DNA of 64,000 nucleotides from Micromonospora okii (GTDB lineage: Bacteria > Actinomycetota > Actinomycetes > Mycobacteriales > Micromonosporaceae), in the NCBI RefSeq assembly GCF_020884795.1, contig NZ_BBZF01000013.1, forward strand, positions 254,485 through 318,484, given 5' to 3'. Positions within the stretch are counted from its first letter, which is position 1. Each line of letters starts with the position of its first letter. The translations under genes were made by a program, and so were the position numbers. Shown piece by piece: positions 22,880 to 30,820 of this stretch. The notes under the pieces were generated by a model. The model was not told the DNA's origin, did not search any database, and saw only the letters and a program-made list of their open reading frames with translations.

Positions 22880-23090
22880 ATCGGTCACTCCTCCACAGGT
22901 ATAGACATCGGCCGGGGTCCCGCCGGCCGACGCGTCTCCCATGGTCCGGCTAGTCCCCGATGTCCGACATGGGCCGAACGGCCGAAGGTCCCTAGACGGA
23001 CGGATGAACCATGCCCGATTTATACGACTAATACACCCCAGAAACTGCCTTATTCGGACTCATAATCACTGATGGTGATGCACCAACTAC
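22880..23090 (-). promoter_or_regulatory. Long AT-richer leader and promoter region of bldC
   Basis: The stretch 23010-23085 is markedly A+T-rich for this genome (ATTTATACGACTAATACACC and following). It lies upstream of bldC on the minus strand, so the promoter is probably there, leaving a leader of about 150 bases. The leader contains ATGTCCGACAT (22961-22971) and CGGCCGGGGTCCCGCCGGCCG, both able to fold. Confidence 0.4.
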
Positions 23091-23133
23091 GAACAACCCT
23101 CGCGTCCGGCCCCCTTCCGGGGGTGTTCTGCGG

Positions 23134-23162
23134 CCACTTGGGCGGGTCTTCCCGCAGGTGGG
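23134..23162 (-). terminator. Hairpin immediately after the conserved hypothetical gene
   Basis: CCACTTGGGCGGG, a TCTT loop and CCCGCAGGTGG pair with one interruption, directly after the stop codon of the minus-strand gene ending at 23164. A second small hairpin (CCCCCTTCCGGGGG) follows. Confidence 0.55.
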
Positions 23163-23163
23163 G

Positions 23164-24003
23164 CTAGTTGCAGCGTTCGAGCAACTGGATCGCCCGCCAC
23201 CGGGCCACCAGCCGGTCGTACGCCGCCGACGCCTCCTCCGACTCCCCCTTGGACAGACCGGTCAGGCCGGCCGCGACGAGCCCCGGGGAGTCGTCCGCCG
23301 CGAGGGTCTCGTCGTTGAGCAGATCGACCAGGCCGCCATAGTCCAGCTCCACCATCGAGCGCGGGTGGAACTCCTCCAGCCACCGCGCGGCCTCCTCGAC
23401 CGCCTCGGTGATCGGGGCCTCCCCGACCGTCTTGCGCAGCACCGACAGCGCCCGGGACGCCCGGCGGCGGGCCTTCGAGATCTCCGTGCGGTACCGCAGC
23501 TCGCGCCGCCCCGGCCGGGTGACCAGCTCCCGCTCCTCGGCGTCGACCAGCACGAACCAGCGCAGCGGCACGCCCCAGGTCGCGATCTGCTCGTGCACCC
23601 GGGGCACGCCGTGCTCCAGCACCCGGGCACCGCTGCGCCAGTCCTCCACGACCGCCTTGGCCTGCCCGGCCAGGACCGACGGCACGAACGCGTCGGCCAG
23701 CACCGCCGGCACGCCGTCGCGCGCGCTCAGCGCGGCCTCGGCGACCCGGATGCGCAGGTTCCACGGGCAGACCAGCAGGGTGTCGTCGACCTCGAGGACG
23801 TACGCCTCCTCGGGCAGGTCGGGCAGGCGCGTCCAGCCCGCGCCCAGCGCCTCGATCACCGCGCTCCGCTGCCGGCCCGGCCCCTCGGAGGGGGCCACCG
23901 CCCGCCCCTCGGACACGTAGCGGCGCCAGAACGCCTGGCGGTCCCGGTCGAAGGCGGTCAGCGGCTCGTACACCCGCAGGTACGAAGCGAAGAGCGACGG
24001 CAC
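23164..24003 (-). CDS. Conserved actinobacterial hypothetical protein between bldC and vdh
   Basis: 279 residues from the GTG at 24003; the frame upstream to 24171 has no better start. It begins VPSLFASYLRVYEPLTAFDR and is soluble. Acidic segments and ISKARRRASRALSVLRKTVG suggest a helical-bundle protein. The C-terminus has a Trp/Leu-rich helix. In Streptomyces the equivalent gene occupies the same position, so it is an old conserved member of this block. Its function is not known to me. Confidence 0.8.
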   Translation of the reverse strand: MPSLFASYLRVYEPLTAFDRDRQAFWRRYVSEGRAVAPSEGPGRQRSAVIEALGAGWTRLPDLPEEAYVLEVDDTLLVCPWNLRIRVAEAALSARDGVPAVLADAFVPSVLAGQAKAVVEDWRSGARVLEHGVPRVHEQIATWGVPLRWFVLVDAEERELVTRPGRRELRYRTEISKARRRASRALSVLRKTVGEAPITEAVEEAARWLEEFHPRSMVELDYGGLVDLLNDETLAADDSPGLVAAGLTGLSKGESEEASAAYDRLVARWRAIQLLERCN

Positions 24004-24198
24004 TGCGCGATCCTCCCACGACACCCGACCCGGTACGCCCGCAGCGCCCCCGGATCGCGCCACGCCACGCGGCCGGCGCGAACGCGAGCAGGCGACTACG
24101 GCGTCGACCGATATTAGGCTCGGCACACCGGCACCATCCCGCCGGCGCGCCACCAGGTCCGCGTCCCACAAGGACGCACACCGTCACAGGAGTCAGCC

Positions 24199-25281
24199 AT
24201 GGGCGTATTCACCAGCACCGACGACCCGTCATCCACCGGTCACGAGCAGGTGGTGTTCTGCCAGGACACCCAGACGGGCCTGCGGGCCATCATCGGGATC
24301 TACTCCACGGCGCTGGGCCCCGCGCTCGGCGGCACCCGGTTCTACCCGTACGCCAGCGAGGAGGCGGCGCTGGCCGACGTGCTCGCCCTATCCCGGGGCA
24401 TGGCGTACAAGAACGCGCTGGCCGGGCTGGACCTGGGCGGCGGCAAGGCGGTCATCTGGGGCGACCCGGAGCAGCTCAAGAGCGAGCCGCTGCTGCGCGC
24501 GTACGGCCGCTTCGTCGAGTCGCTGAACGGCCGCTACTACACCGCCTGCGACGTCGGCACGTACGTCGCCGACATGGACGTGGTCGCCCGGGAGACCCGC
24601 TTCGTGACCGGCCGCAGCGTCGAGCACGGCGGGGCCGGCGACTCCTCGGTCCTGACCGCCTGGGGCGTGTTCCAGGGGATGCGGGCCGCGGCCGAGCACG
24701 TCTGGGGCGCGCCGACGCTGAAGGGTCGGCGGGTCGGCGTGTCCGGCCTGGGCAAGGTCGGCCGGCACCTGGCCCGGCACCTGGTCGACGACGGGGCCGA
24801 GGTGGTGGCCACCGACGTCGACCCGAAGGCCCTGGCCTGGGTGCGCGCCACCCACCCGCAGGTCGAGCTGGTCGACGACGCCACCGCGCTCGTCGCCGCC
24901 GACATCGACGTGTACGCCCCGTGCGCGCTGGGCGGCGCCCTGAACGACGACACCGTGCCGGGGCTGCGGGCGAAGGTGGTCGCCGGGGCGGCCAACAACC
25001 AGCTCGCCCACCCGGGCATCGAGAAGCTCCTCGCCGACCGGGGCATCCTCTACGCCCCCGACTACGTGGTGAACGCCGGCGGCGTGATCCAGGTGGCCGA
25101 CGAGATCGAGGGCTTCAACTTCGACCGGGCCAAGCTGCGCGCCACGCGGATCTACGACACCACCCGGGAGATCCTGCGCCTCGCCGACGACGAGGGCGTC
25201 CCCCCGGCGGTGGCGGCGGACCGGCTCGCCGAGCGGCGGATGGCCGAGGTAGGCCGACTGCGGAGCATCCACCTGCGGTAA
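24199..25281 (+). CDS. vdh: Leucine/valine/phenylalanine dehydrogenase
   Basis: 360 residues. It has the Glu/Leu/Phe/Val-dehydrogenase layout: [14 protein letters not shown], the catalytic Lys region [30 protein letters not shown], the NAD fold [20 protein letters not shown] and [11 protein letters not shown]. It reversibly deaminates branched-chain amino acids with NAD, feeding branched fatty-acid and polyketide precursors. Gene order with bldC supports valine dehydrogenase as in Streptomyces. The start follows CACAGGAGTCAGCC. Confidence 0.92.
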   Translation: MGVFTSTDDPSSTGHEQVVFCQDTQTGLRAIIGIYSTALGPALGGTRFYPYASEEAALADVLALSRGMAYKNALAGLDLGGGKAVIWGDPEQLKSEPLLRAYGRFVESLNGRYYTACDVGTYVADMDVVARETRFVTGRSVEHGGAGDSSVLTAWGVFQGMRAAAEHVWGAPTLKGRRVGVSGLGKVGRHLARHLVDDGAEVVATDVDPKALAWVRATHPQVELVDDATALVAADIDVYAPCALGGALNDDTVPGLRAKVVAGAANNQLAHPGIEKLLADRGILYAPDYVVNAGGVIQVADEIEGFNFDRAKLRATRIYDTTREILRLADDEGVPPAVAADRLAERRMAEVGRLRSIHLR

Positions 25282-25290
25282 ATGTCACAC

Positions 25291-25324
25291 GCCCGGCCCG
25301 GAGCGACAACGCCCCGGGTCGGGC
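25291..25324 (+). terminator. Terminator after vdh
   Basis: CCCGGCCCGG and CCGGGTCGGG form a 10-bp stem with one G-T pair, about 10 bases after the vdh stop. Confidence 0.6.
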
Positions 25325-25597
25325 GGGCCAGTCGGGCACGGGCGAGCGGCGGGGGCGTTACGCTGAAATCGGGGTGATTCCTGCCCAACTGCCCGGTGTC
25401 ACGGGTGATTCGGCGGCCACCCCTTACGCCGGTACAATCGGTGACGGCCGGATGACTGCGACGCGCAGAGCCGGCCTGCGGTAACCCGAGGTGCCGAAGG
25501 GCGGCATCCCCATGTACCGTAAGAGCCACGAGAGATGCCTGACGTCATCGGGGCCCGCCTTCGGGCTGCCCCGAATTCTGTGCGAGGGGGTCGAGCC
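25325..25597 (+). promoter_or_regulatory. Upstream region of the DUF3073 gene
   Basis: No gene is seen in this 270-base gap. TACAAT at 25433-25438 is a good -10 sequence, without an equally good -35. If used, it gives a leader of about 150 bases. GGTGATTC occurs twice (25374 and 25404 regions). Confidence 0.35.
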
Positions 25598-25807
25598 ATG
25601 GGGCGCGGCCGTGCTAAGGCCAAGCAGACGAAGGTGGCCCGGGAGTTGAAGTACCACTCCCCGAACACCGACCTCACCGCCTTGCAGCGCGAACTGGCGG
25701 GTGCTGGTAAGTCGAACCACGACTTCGACGACGACTACAAAGAGTATGTCGACGACGATGACGAGGACCACGAGGACCCGGACCCTTGGGTCCGTCCGGC
25801 CCGTTGA
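25598..25807 (+). CDS. DUF3073 small acidic protein
   Basis: 69 residues from the ATG at 25598. The start, MGRGRAKAKQTKVARELKY, is the strictly conserved opening of DUF3073. It is followed by SPNTDLTALQREL, then a very acidic tail (FDDDYKEYVDDDDEDHEDP). The basic head and acidic tail suggest nucleic-acid or ribosome association. The function is unknown. In Streptomyces the same gene lies beside purM; here two RiPP genes lie between. Confidence 0.93.
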   Translation: MGRGRAKAKQTKVARELKYHSPNTDLTALQRELAGAGKSNHDFDDDYKEYVDDDDEDHEDPDPWVRPAR

Positions 25808-25822
25808 CCTCCGGGAACCTCT

Positions 25823-25846
25823 GAGCACGCGGTAGTCCGCGTGCTC
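25823..25846 (+). terminator. Terminator after DUF3073
   Basis: GAGCACGCGG, a TAGT loop and CCGCGTGCTC: a perfect 10-bp stem 15 bases after the stop. Confidence 0.75.
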
Positions 25847-25881
25847 GTGCGTGCACCCGGGGGCCGACTTACCAACCGGGA

Positions 25882-25933
25882 ATCAAGGATCTGCCCACCG
25901 GGCGTCGTTCCGGACGATCGGCAGATCCTTGAT
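25882..25933. terminator. 14-bp inverted repeat between DUF3073 and the RiPP precursor
   Basis: ATCAAGGATCTGCC (25882-25895) and GGCAGATCCTTGAT (25920-25933) are perfect inverted arms with a 24-base spacer. It lies 17 bases beyond the stop of the convergent precursor gene. A terminator for that operon is likely; a protein-binding palindrome is possible. Confidence 0.55.
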
Positions 25934-25950
25934 CCTCGGAGGCACACACC

Positions 25951-26175
25951 TCAGCGGGGCCGGTTGTTCCAGTTGTAGAACGTCGGGACGTTCTCGAAGT
26001 GGTTCCAGGCGCAGACCGCGCCGGCACCGTCGCCACCCGACGCCTCCGCACGCAGCCGGCGCGCGTCCTCCGCCTCCTGGAGCAGCGCGGCCAACCCCGC
26101 CTCGGCGTCGCGCACCCGCTCGGCGACCGGGTCCCCGACGTGCTCAGACGGCCCGCGTCCCGTGTTCTCGGGCAT
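25951..26175 (-). CDS. Precursor peptide of a cyclophane-type (triceptide-like) RiPP
   Basis: 74 residues; the ATG at 26175 follows CTGGAGGGAGTG. A hydrophilic helical leader (about 1-45, EAGLAALLQEAEDARRLRAE) leads to SGGDGAGAVC. The C-terminus is WNHFENVPTFYNWNNRPR. Taken in threes this is WNH-FEN then FYN-WNN: four aromatic-X-X units in two tandem pairs, three ending in Asn. Aromatic-X-Asn triplets are what three-residue-cyclophane radical SAM enzymes crosslink. Its start lies inside the 3' end of the radical SAM gene (32-base overlap). It resembles the actinobacterial multi-cyclophane (AmcA-like) idea, but I cannot confirm that family. Confidence 0.8.
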   Translation of the reverse strand: MPENTGRGPSEHVGDPVAERVRDAEAGLAALLQEAEDARRLRAEASGGDGAGAVCAWNHFENVPTFYNWNNRPR

Positions 26176-27280
26176 GGTCCAACACTCCCTCCAGTAAGTG
26201 GATCTTGCTGTTGCGGCAGTGCTCGGTCTCCGTACCGTCGAAACGCCCCAGCTCGAAGTAGCGGTTGGCGGCGTGCCCGCCCCCGCAGAAGCCGAAGTAC
26301 GGGCAGGACCGGCGGCACGCCTCCACCCCGGCCAGGAACTCACCCACCCACGGGGTGCTGCGCGCGGCGCCCGCGACGATCTCGGCCAGCGGGGTGGCCA
26401 GCACGTTGCCGCTGCTGAAGTCGCCGTGCCGGGCATCGGTGAAGCCGGCCAGCTCCGGGCTGAGCACCACCACCGACCCGTCGTGGCCGACCGTGGGGAT
26501 CGGGTCGAGCCGCCGGGGCAGCAGGCCGTCGGCCGTGCCGTCGAGGACCGCCGCCGCGTACCGCAGCGACCACTCCACCTCGCGCAGGTGGATGCGGGGG
26601 TCGCGGCGCCAGGCCGCCACCAGCTCCGCCCAGAACGCCCGCACGGCGGCCGCGTCGTGGGCGTTGCCCCGGGTGTTGACCCCCTCGGTCTCCTCGATGT
26701 TGACGCCCAGCACCTCGCAGCCCAGGTCGAGGAAGTAGGCGTACAGCTCGGCGGCCCGACCCGGAGTCGGGTCGTTCACCACCGCGAGGGCCGAGAACGG
26801 CAGCCCGTGCCGGCGCAGCGCGGCGATCCCGCGCACGATCCGCTCGTACGCCGGCCGGCCCGCCCGGGTCACCCGGTCGCCGTTGCGCCCGCGCGGCCCG
26901 TCCACGCTCACGCTGATCCGCACCCGGTGGGCGGCGAGGAACTCGCACCAGGCGTCGTCGAGCAGGGTGGCGTTGGTCTGCACGTGGTGCTCGACCCGGG
27001 GTCCGAACGGGCCGAGCAGCGCGGCCAGGTGCTCCCGGCCCGCCGCCAGCGGCTCCCCGCCGTGCCACACGACCGAGAACCGGCCGGCCTCCGCCCACGG
27101 GTTCACCGAGGCGGCGACGGCCTCGGCGACCGCGACCGGCATCCGCCGGTCCGCGGCCCGCAGCGGCAGGTAGCAGTACGCGCAGTCCAGGTTGCAGAGG
27201 GTGGTGGGCTGCATCACGACGTACGACGGGATCGGGGAGAGCCCCCGCATCCCGCCCACCGGCCGTTCCCGAGCAGCCAT
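26144..27280 (-). CDS. Radical SAM/SPASM peptide maturase, probably cyclophane-forming
   Basis: 378 residues from an ATG after GGAAGGAGGG. Cys29, Cys33 and Cys36 in CNLDCAYC bind the radical SAM [4Fe-4S] cluster. VVWHGGEPLAAG, HVQTNATLLDD and ISVSVDGP are typical of peptide-modifying members. The C-terminal SPASM/twitch part has CRRSCPYFGFCGGGHAANRY and a last Cys in TEHCRNSK, giving ligands for auxiliary clusters. Direct overlap with the precursor gene makes the substrate clear. It should join aromatic side chains to nearby beta-carbons. No export or protease gene is adjacent. Confidence 0.87.
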   Translation of the reverse strand: MAARERPVGGMRGLSPIPSYVVMQPTTLCNLDCAYCYLPLRAADRRMPVAVAEAVAASVNPWAEAGRFSVVWHGGEPLAAGREHLAALLGPFGPRVEHHVQTNATLLDDAWCEFLAAHRVRISVSVDGPRGRNGDRVTRAGRPAYERIVRGIAALRRHGLPFSALAVVNDPTPGRAAELYAYFLDLGCEVLGVNIEETEGVNTRGNAHDAAAVRAFWAELVAAWRRDPRIHLREVEWSLRYAAAVLDGTADGLLPRRLDPIPTVGHDGSVVVLSPELAGFTDARHGDFSSGNVLATPLAEIVAGAARSTPWVGEFLAGVEACRRSCPYFGFCGGGHAANRYFELGRFDGTETEHCRNSKIHLLEGVLDHAREHGTRAV

Positions 27281-27382
27281 CGCCCTCCTTCCTGGCCCGA
27301 AGGGTGTCCTTCAGGCTAGGCGGCGACGGCCGCTCGGGTGAACCCCCGATCAGGTGCGCGGTTGATCAACGCTGAGTGATCG

Positions 27383-28537
27383 TCAGCCCCGGGTGTGCTG
27401 GCCCACCATCTGCACCCGGCCGGTGCCCTCGATGATCTCGCCGGCCTGCCAGGCGTCGACGCCCCGACCGGTCAGGGTGGCCAGGGCGCGGTCGGCGTCC
27501 TCGGCGGAGACGACGGCGAACATGCCGATGCCCATGTTGAAGGCCGCCTCCATCTCCTGGTCCTCGATCCGGCCCTTCGACTGGATCAGGTCGAAGATGG
27601 GCTGCGGCTTCCAGGTGGCGCGGTTCACCACCGCATCGACGTGCTCCGGCAGGACGCGGACCAGGTTGCCGGGGATGCCGCCGCCGGTGACGTGGGCGAT
27701 CGAGCGGACCTCGGCCTCGGCGATCAGCTTGAGGCAGTCCTGGGCGTAGATCTTGGTCGGGGTGAGCAGCTCCTCGCCGAGGGTGCGCTGGCGACCGAAG
27801 TCGTCGATCACCACGTCCAGCCGCATCCGGCCGGCGCCCAGCAGCACGTGCCGGACCAGGGAGTACCCGTTGGAGTGCAGGCCCGAGGAGCGCATGGCGA
27901 TGACCACGTCGCCGACCTCGACCCGCTCCGCGCTGAGGATTTCGCTCTCCTCCACCACGCCGACGCCGGTGGCGGAGACGTCGTACTCGTCCGGGCGCAG
28001 CACGCCGGGGTGCTCGGCCGTCTCGCCGCCGAGCAGCGCGCAGCCGGCGTAGCGGCAGCCGTCGGCGATGCCCGCCACGATCTCGGCCACCTTGTCGGGG
28101 ACGACCTCGCCGGTGGCGATGTAGTCGAGCAGGAACAGCGGCTCCGCGCCGCAGGCCACCAGGTCGTCGACGACCATGGCGACCAGGTCGATGCCGATCG
28201 TGTCGTGGATGTCGAGCTGCTGGGCGATCACCAGCTTCGTGCCGACGCCGTCGGTCGAGGAGGCCAGGATCGGGCTCCGGTACTTCTTCGTGTCCAGCCG
28301 GAACAGGCCGGCGAAGCCGCCCAGGTCGCCCATGACCTCGGCCCGGCGGGTCTGCTTCACCTTGGACTTGAGCAGCTCGACCGCGCGGTCACCCGCCTCG
28401 ATCGAGACGCCGGCGTCCGCGTACGAGACCGAGCGTTTGCGCGCCGCGCGGCCGGTGCCGGCCGTCCAGGGCTGGCGGTCGCCGCCGGCGCCGGTCGGGC
28501 TGCTTCCTGTGCCGCTGCGCTCGGACACGTGCGTCAC
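27383..28537 (-). CDS. purM: Phosphoribosylformylglycinamidine cyclo-ligase
   Basis: 384 residues from a GTG, with a longer than usual Ser/Gly-rich N-terminus of about 30 residues before SYADAGVSIEAGDRAVELLK. AIR-synthetase signatures: SSTDGVGTKLVIAQ, DLVAMVVDDLVACGAEPLFL, LLGGETAEHPGV, SSGLHSNGYSLVR and HVTGGGIPGNL. It closes the imidazole ring using ATP (purine step 5). It follows purF on the same strand with a 64-base gap; a GTG 12 bases downstream is an alternative start. Confidence 0.96.
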   Translation of the reverse strand: MTHVSERSGTGSSPTGAGGDRQPWTAGTGRAARKRSVSYADAGVSIEAGDRAVELLKSKVKQTRRAEVMGDLGGFAGLFRLDTKKYRSPILASSTDGVGTKLVIAQQLDIHDTIGIDLVAMVVDDLVACGAEPLFLLDYIATGEVVPDKVAEIVAGIADGCRYAGCALLGGETAEHPGVLRPDEYDVSATGVGVVEESEILSAERVEVGDVVIAMRSSGLHSNGYSLVRHVLLGAGRMRLDVVIDDFGRQRTLGEELLTPTKIYAQDCLKLIAEAEVRSIAHVTGGGIPGNLVRVLPEHVDAVVNRATWKPQPIFDLIQSKGRIEDQEMEAAFNMGIGMFAVVSAEDADRALATLTGRGVDAWQAGEIIEGTGRVQMVGQHTRG

Positions 28538-28601
28538 GGTTCTCCCCTTTTGTGGTTCTCGCGGAGTCCGGCGGTGGCCGGTCGGCCCGCATCGGGCGGT
28601 G

Positions 28602-30158
28602 CTATGGGCGGTGTGCGGTCGCGCCGCCCTGGGTGGCGACGAGCGGTGGGGTGGCGCGCCCTGGGGCGTCGTCCGGGGCGTCGGCGACCCGGCGACCCAC
28701 TCCTTCGAGCACGTGCTTGCCGATCAGGTTCCCGGCGGGCAGCTCGATCGGGTACTCCCCGTCGAAGCAGGCCCGGCAGAGCCGGGTCTTCGGCTGCTCG
28801 GTCGCGGCGATGAGGCCGGACAGCGAGACGTAGCCCAGCGTGTCCGCGCCGATGGAGCGCCGGATGCCGTCGTTGTCCAGGCCGTTGGCCAGCAGCTCCG
28901 CTCGGGTGGCGAAGTCGATGCCGTAGAAGCACGGCCAGTTCACGGGCGGGGAGGAGATCCGTACGTGGACCTCCAGCGCGCCGGCCTCGCGCAGCATCCG
29001 CACGATGGCCCGCTGGGTGTTGCCGCGCACGATCGAGTCGTCGACGACGACCAGGCGCTTGCCCCGCACGTTCTCCCGCAGCGGGTTGAGCTTGAGCCGG
29101 ATGCCGAGCTGGCGCAGGGTCTGCGACGGCTGGATGAAGGTCCGGCCGACGTACGGGTTCTTCATCAGGCCGGCGCCGTAGGTGATGCCGGACTCCTCCG
29201 CGTACCCGATGGCAGCCGGGGTGCCGGACTCCGGCACCGGGATGACCAGGTCGGCCTCGACCGGGTGTTCCTTGGCGAGCTGGCGGCCGATCTGCACCCG
29301 GGCGGAGTGCACGTTGCGCCCGGCGATGGTGGCGTCGGGGCGGGCGATGTAGACGTACTCGAAGAGGCAGCCCTTCGGCTCCGGCGCGGCGAACCGGCTG
29401 GAGCGCAGGCCGTCCTCGTCGATGGCGATCAGCTCGCCCGGCTCCACCTCGCGCACGACGCTCGCGCCCACGATGTCCAGCGCGGCCGTCTCGCTGGCCA
29501 CCACCCAGCCGCGCTCCAGCCGGCCGAGCACCAGCGGACGCACGCCGTGCGGGTCGCGGGCGGCGTAGAGCGTCGACTCGTCCATGAAGACGAAGCTGAA
29601 CGCGCCGCGCAACCGGGGCAGCATCTCCATCGCGGCGGCCTCGACCGAGAGGTCCGGCCGGGCGGCCAGCAGCATGGTCACCAGGGAGGTGTCGTTGGTC
29701 GCGCCGTCGGCCACCAGGCCCCGCTCGGCGACCTCGCGCTGGAGCTCGGCGGTGTTGACCAGGTTGCCGTTGTGGGCCAGCGCGATGGTGGTGCCCGCGC
29801 TGGTGGACCGGATGGTCGGCTGGGCGTTCTCCCAGGTCGAGCCGCCGGTCGTCGAGTAGCGCGCGTGCCCGATCGCCAGATGCCCCCGCAGGCTGGCCAG
29901 GGTGGGCTCGTCGAAGACCTGCGCCACGAGGCCGAGGTCCTTGTAGACCACCACGCCGGAACCGTCGCTGACCGCGATCCCCGCGGCCTCCTGTCCCCGG
30001 TGCTGGAGGGCGTAGAGCCCGAAGTAGGTGAGGTTGGCGACCTCTTCCCCGGGCGCCCAGACGCCGAAGACGCCGCAGGCGTCCTGTGGGCCGGGTCGTT
30101 GGGGGTCAAGGTCGTGGCTCAGCCGGCCGTCGCCTCGGGGCACCTGCCGCTCCCTCAT
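28602..30158 (-). CDS. purF: Amidophosphoribosyltransferase
   Basis: 518 residues. A propeptide-like start precedes DACGVFGVWAPGEEVANLTY, so Cys28 would be the mature N-terminal nucleophile of glutamine hydrolysis. ALQHRGQEAAGIA, ARYSTTGGSTWENAQP and AHNGNLVN complete that domain. The PRTase loop is RLVVVDDSIVRGNTQRAIVR. C-terminal Cys residues in CRACFDGEYP could be cluster ligands. It commits PRPP to purine synthesis. It is followed by purM; the C-terminus has an Ala/Pro tail of about 25 residues. Confidence 0.96.
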   Translation of the reverse strand: MRERQVPRGDGRLSHDLDPQRPGPQDACGVFGVWAPGEEVANLTYFGLYALQHRGQEAAGIAVSDGSGVVVYKDLGLVAQVFDEPTLASLRGHLAIGHARYSTTGGSTWENAQPTIRSTSAGTTIALAHNGNLVNTAELQREVAERGLVADGATNDTSLVTMLLAARPDLSVEAAAMEMLPRLRGAFSFVFMDESTLYAARDPHGVRPLVLGRLERGWVVASETAALDIVGASVVREVEPGELIAIDEDGLRSSRFAAPEPKGCLFEYVYIARPDATIAGRNVHSARVQIGRQLAKEHPVEADLVIPVPESGTPAAIGYAEESGITYGAGLMKNPYVGRTFIQPSQTLRQLGIRLKLNPLRENVRGKRLVVVDDSIVRGNTQRAIVRMLREAGALEVHVRISSPPVNWPCFYGIDFATRAELLANGLDNDGIRRSIGADTLGYVSLSGLIAATEQPKTRLCRACFDGEYPIELPAGNLIGKHVLEGVGRRVADAPDDAPGRATPPLVATQGGATAHRP

Positions 30159-30288
30159 GCTGGTCTGGGCTGGCCGGGCGGGGATCAGGGGGCGATCCGC
30201 GCTGCTCGGCCGGGACCATGGTCGTCACCTGACAGTGTACGCGAATCGCTGTCGATACAGAAAGTCACGATTCGCCTCCGTTCGGTGA

Positions 30289-30666
30289 TCAGATGTCGGA
30301 TTCGTCGACGGAGCGGAGCGGAAGGTGTGCGGAGAGGTCCGCCCGCCCGCCGCTGGCCCGCACACGGCCCGCGCCGACCGCCTCCGCCCAGCTCAGTCGG
30401 CCCGTCGCGACCTCCAGCCAGGTGATCGGGTCCAGCTCGACGACGTTCGGCGGGGTGCCGCGGGTGTGTCGGGGACCGGAAATGCACTGAACTGCACCGT
30501 AAGGTGGGACGCGCACCTCCACCGATCGGCCGGGGGCACGCTCCGTGAGGGCGGTCAACAAGGTACGGACCGCCTCCCGCAGCACGGGCCGATCGGGCGT
30601 ACGGCCCTCGGCGAGCGCGGCGAGCGCTGCGGCAACCGCTGCGGACTTTATGTGCGGAGAGGACAC
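30289..30666 (-). CDS. SCP2-like / maleylpyruvate-isomerase-C-type domain protein
   Basis: 125 residues from the GTG at 30666. [53 protein letters not shown] and the Ser/His-rich end resemble the sterol-carrier-like fold in the gene beside purF in Streptomyces (sterol carrier family protein). It lies 130 bases upstream of purF on the same strand. Ligand and role are unknown. Confidence 0.78.
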   Translation of the reverse strand: MSSPHIKSAAVAAALAALAEGRTPDRPVLREAVRTLLTALTERAPGRSVEVRVPPYGAVQCISGPRHTRGTPPNVVELDPITWLEVATGRLSWAEAVGAGRVRASGGRADLSAHLPLRSVDESDI

Positions 30667-30820
30667 GACGGGACGATACGACCCGGCTCCGGCGCTTTCG
30701 ACGCTGGCCCTGGGTCGCGCCGATCCGGTCAGACAAGGCATAGTTGCCGACGGCGTATTCGAACCGTGATGAATCCGGGCCCGGCGCCTCGCCGGGCCGG
30801 GGAAGTCAGACCGGAAGGCG

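Noticed and set aside
26176..26436. Longer start for the RiPP precursor at 26436
   Set aside because: The extra residues are out-of-frame translation of the radical SAM gene; the ATG at 26175 has a clear GGAGGG site.
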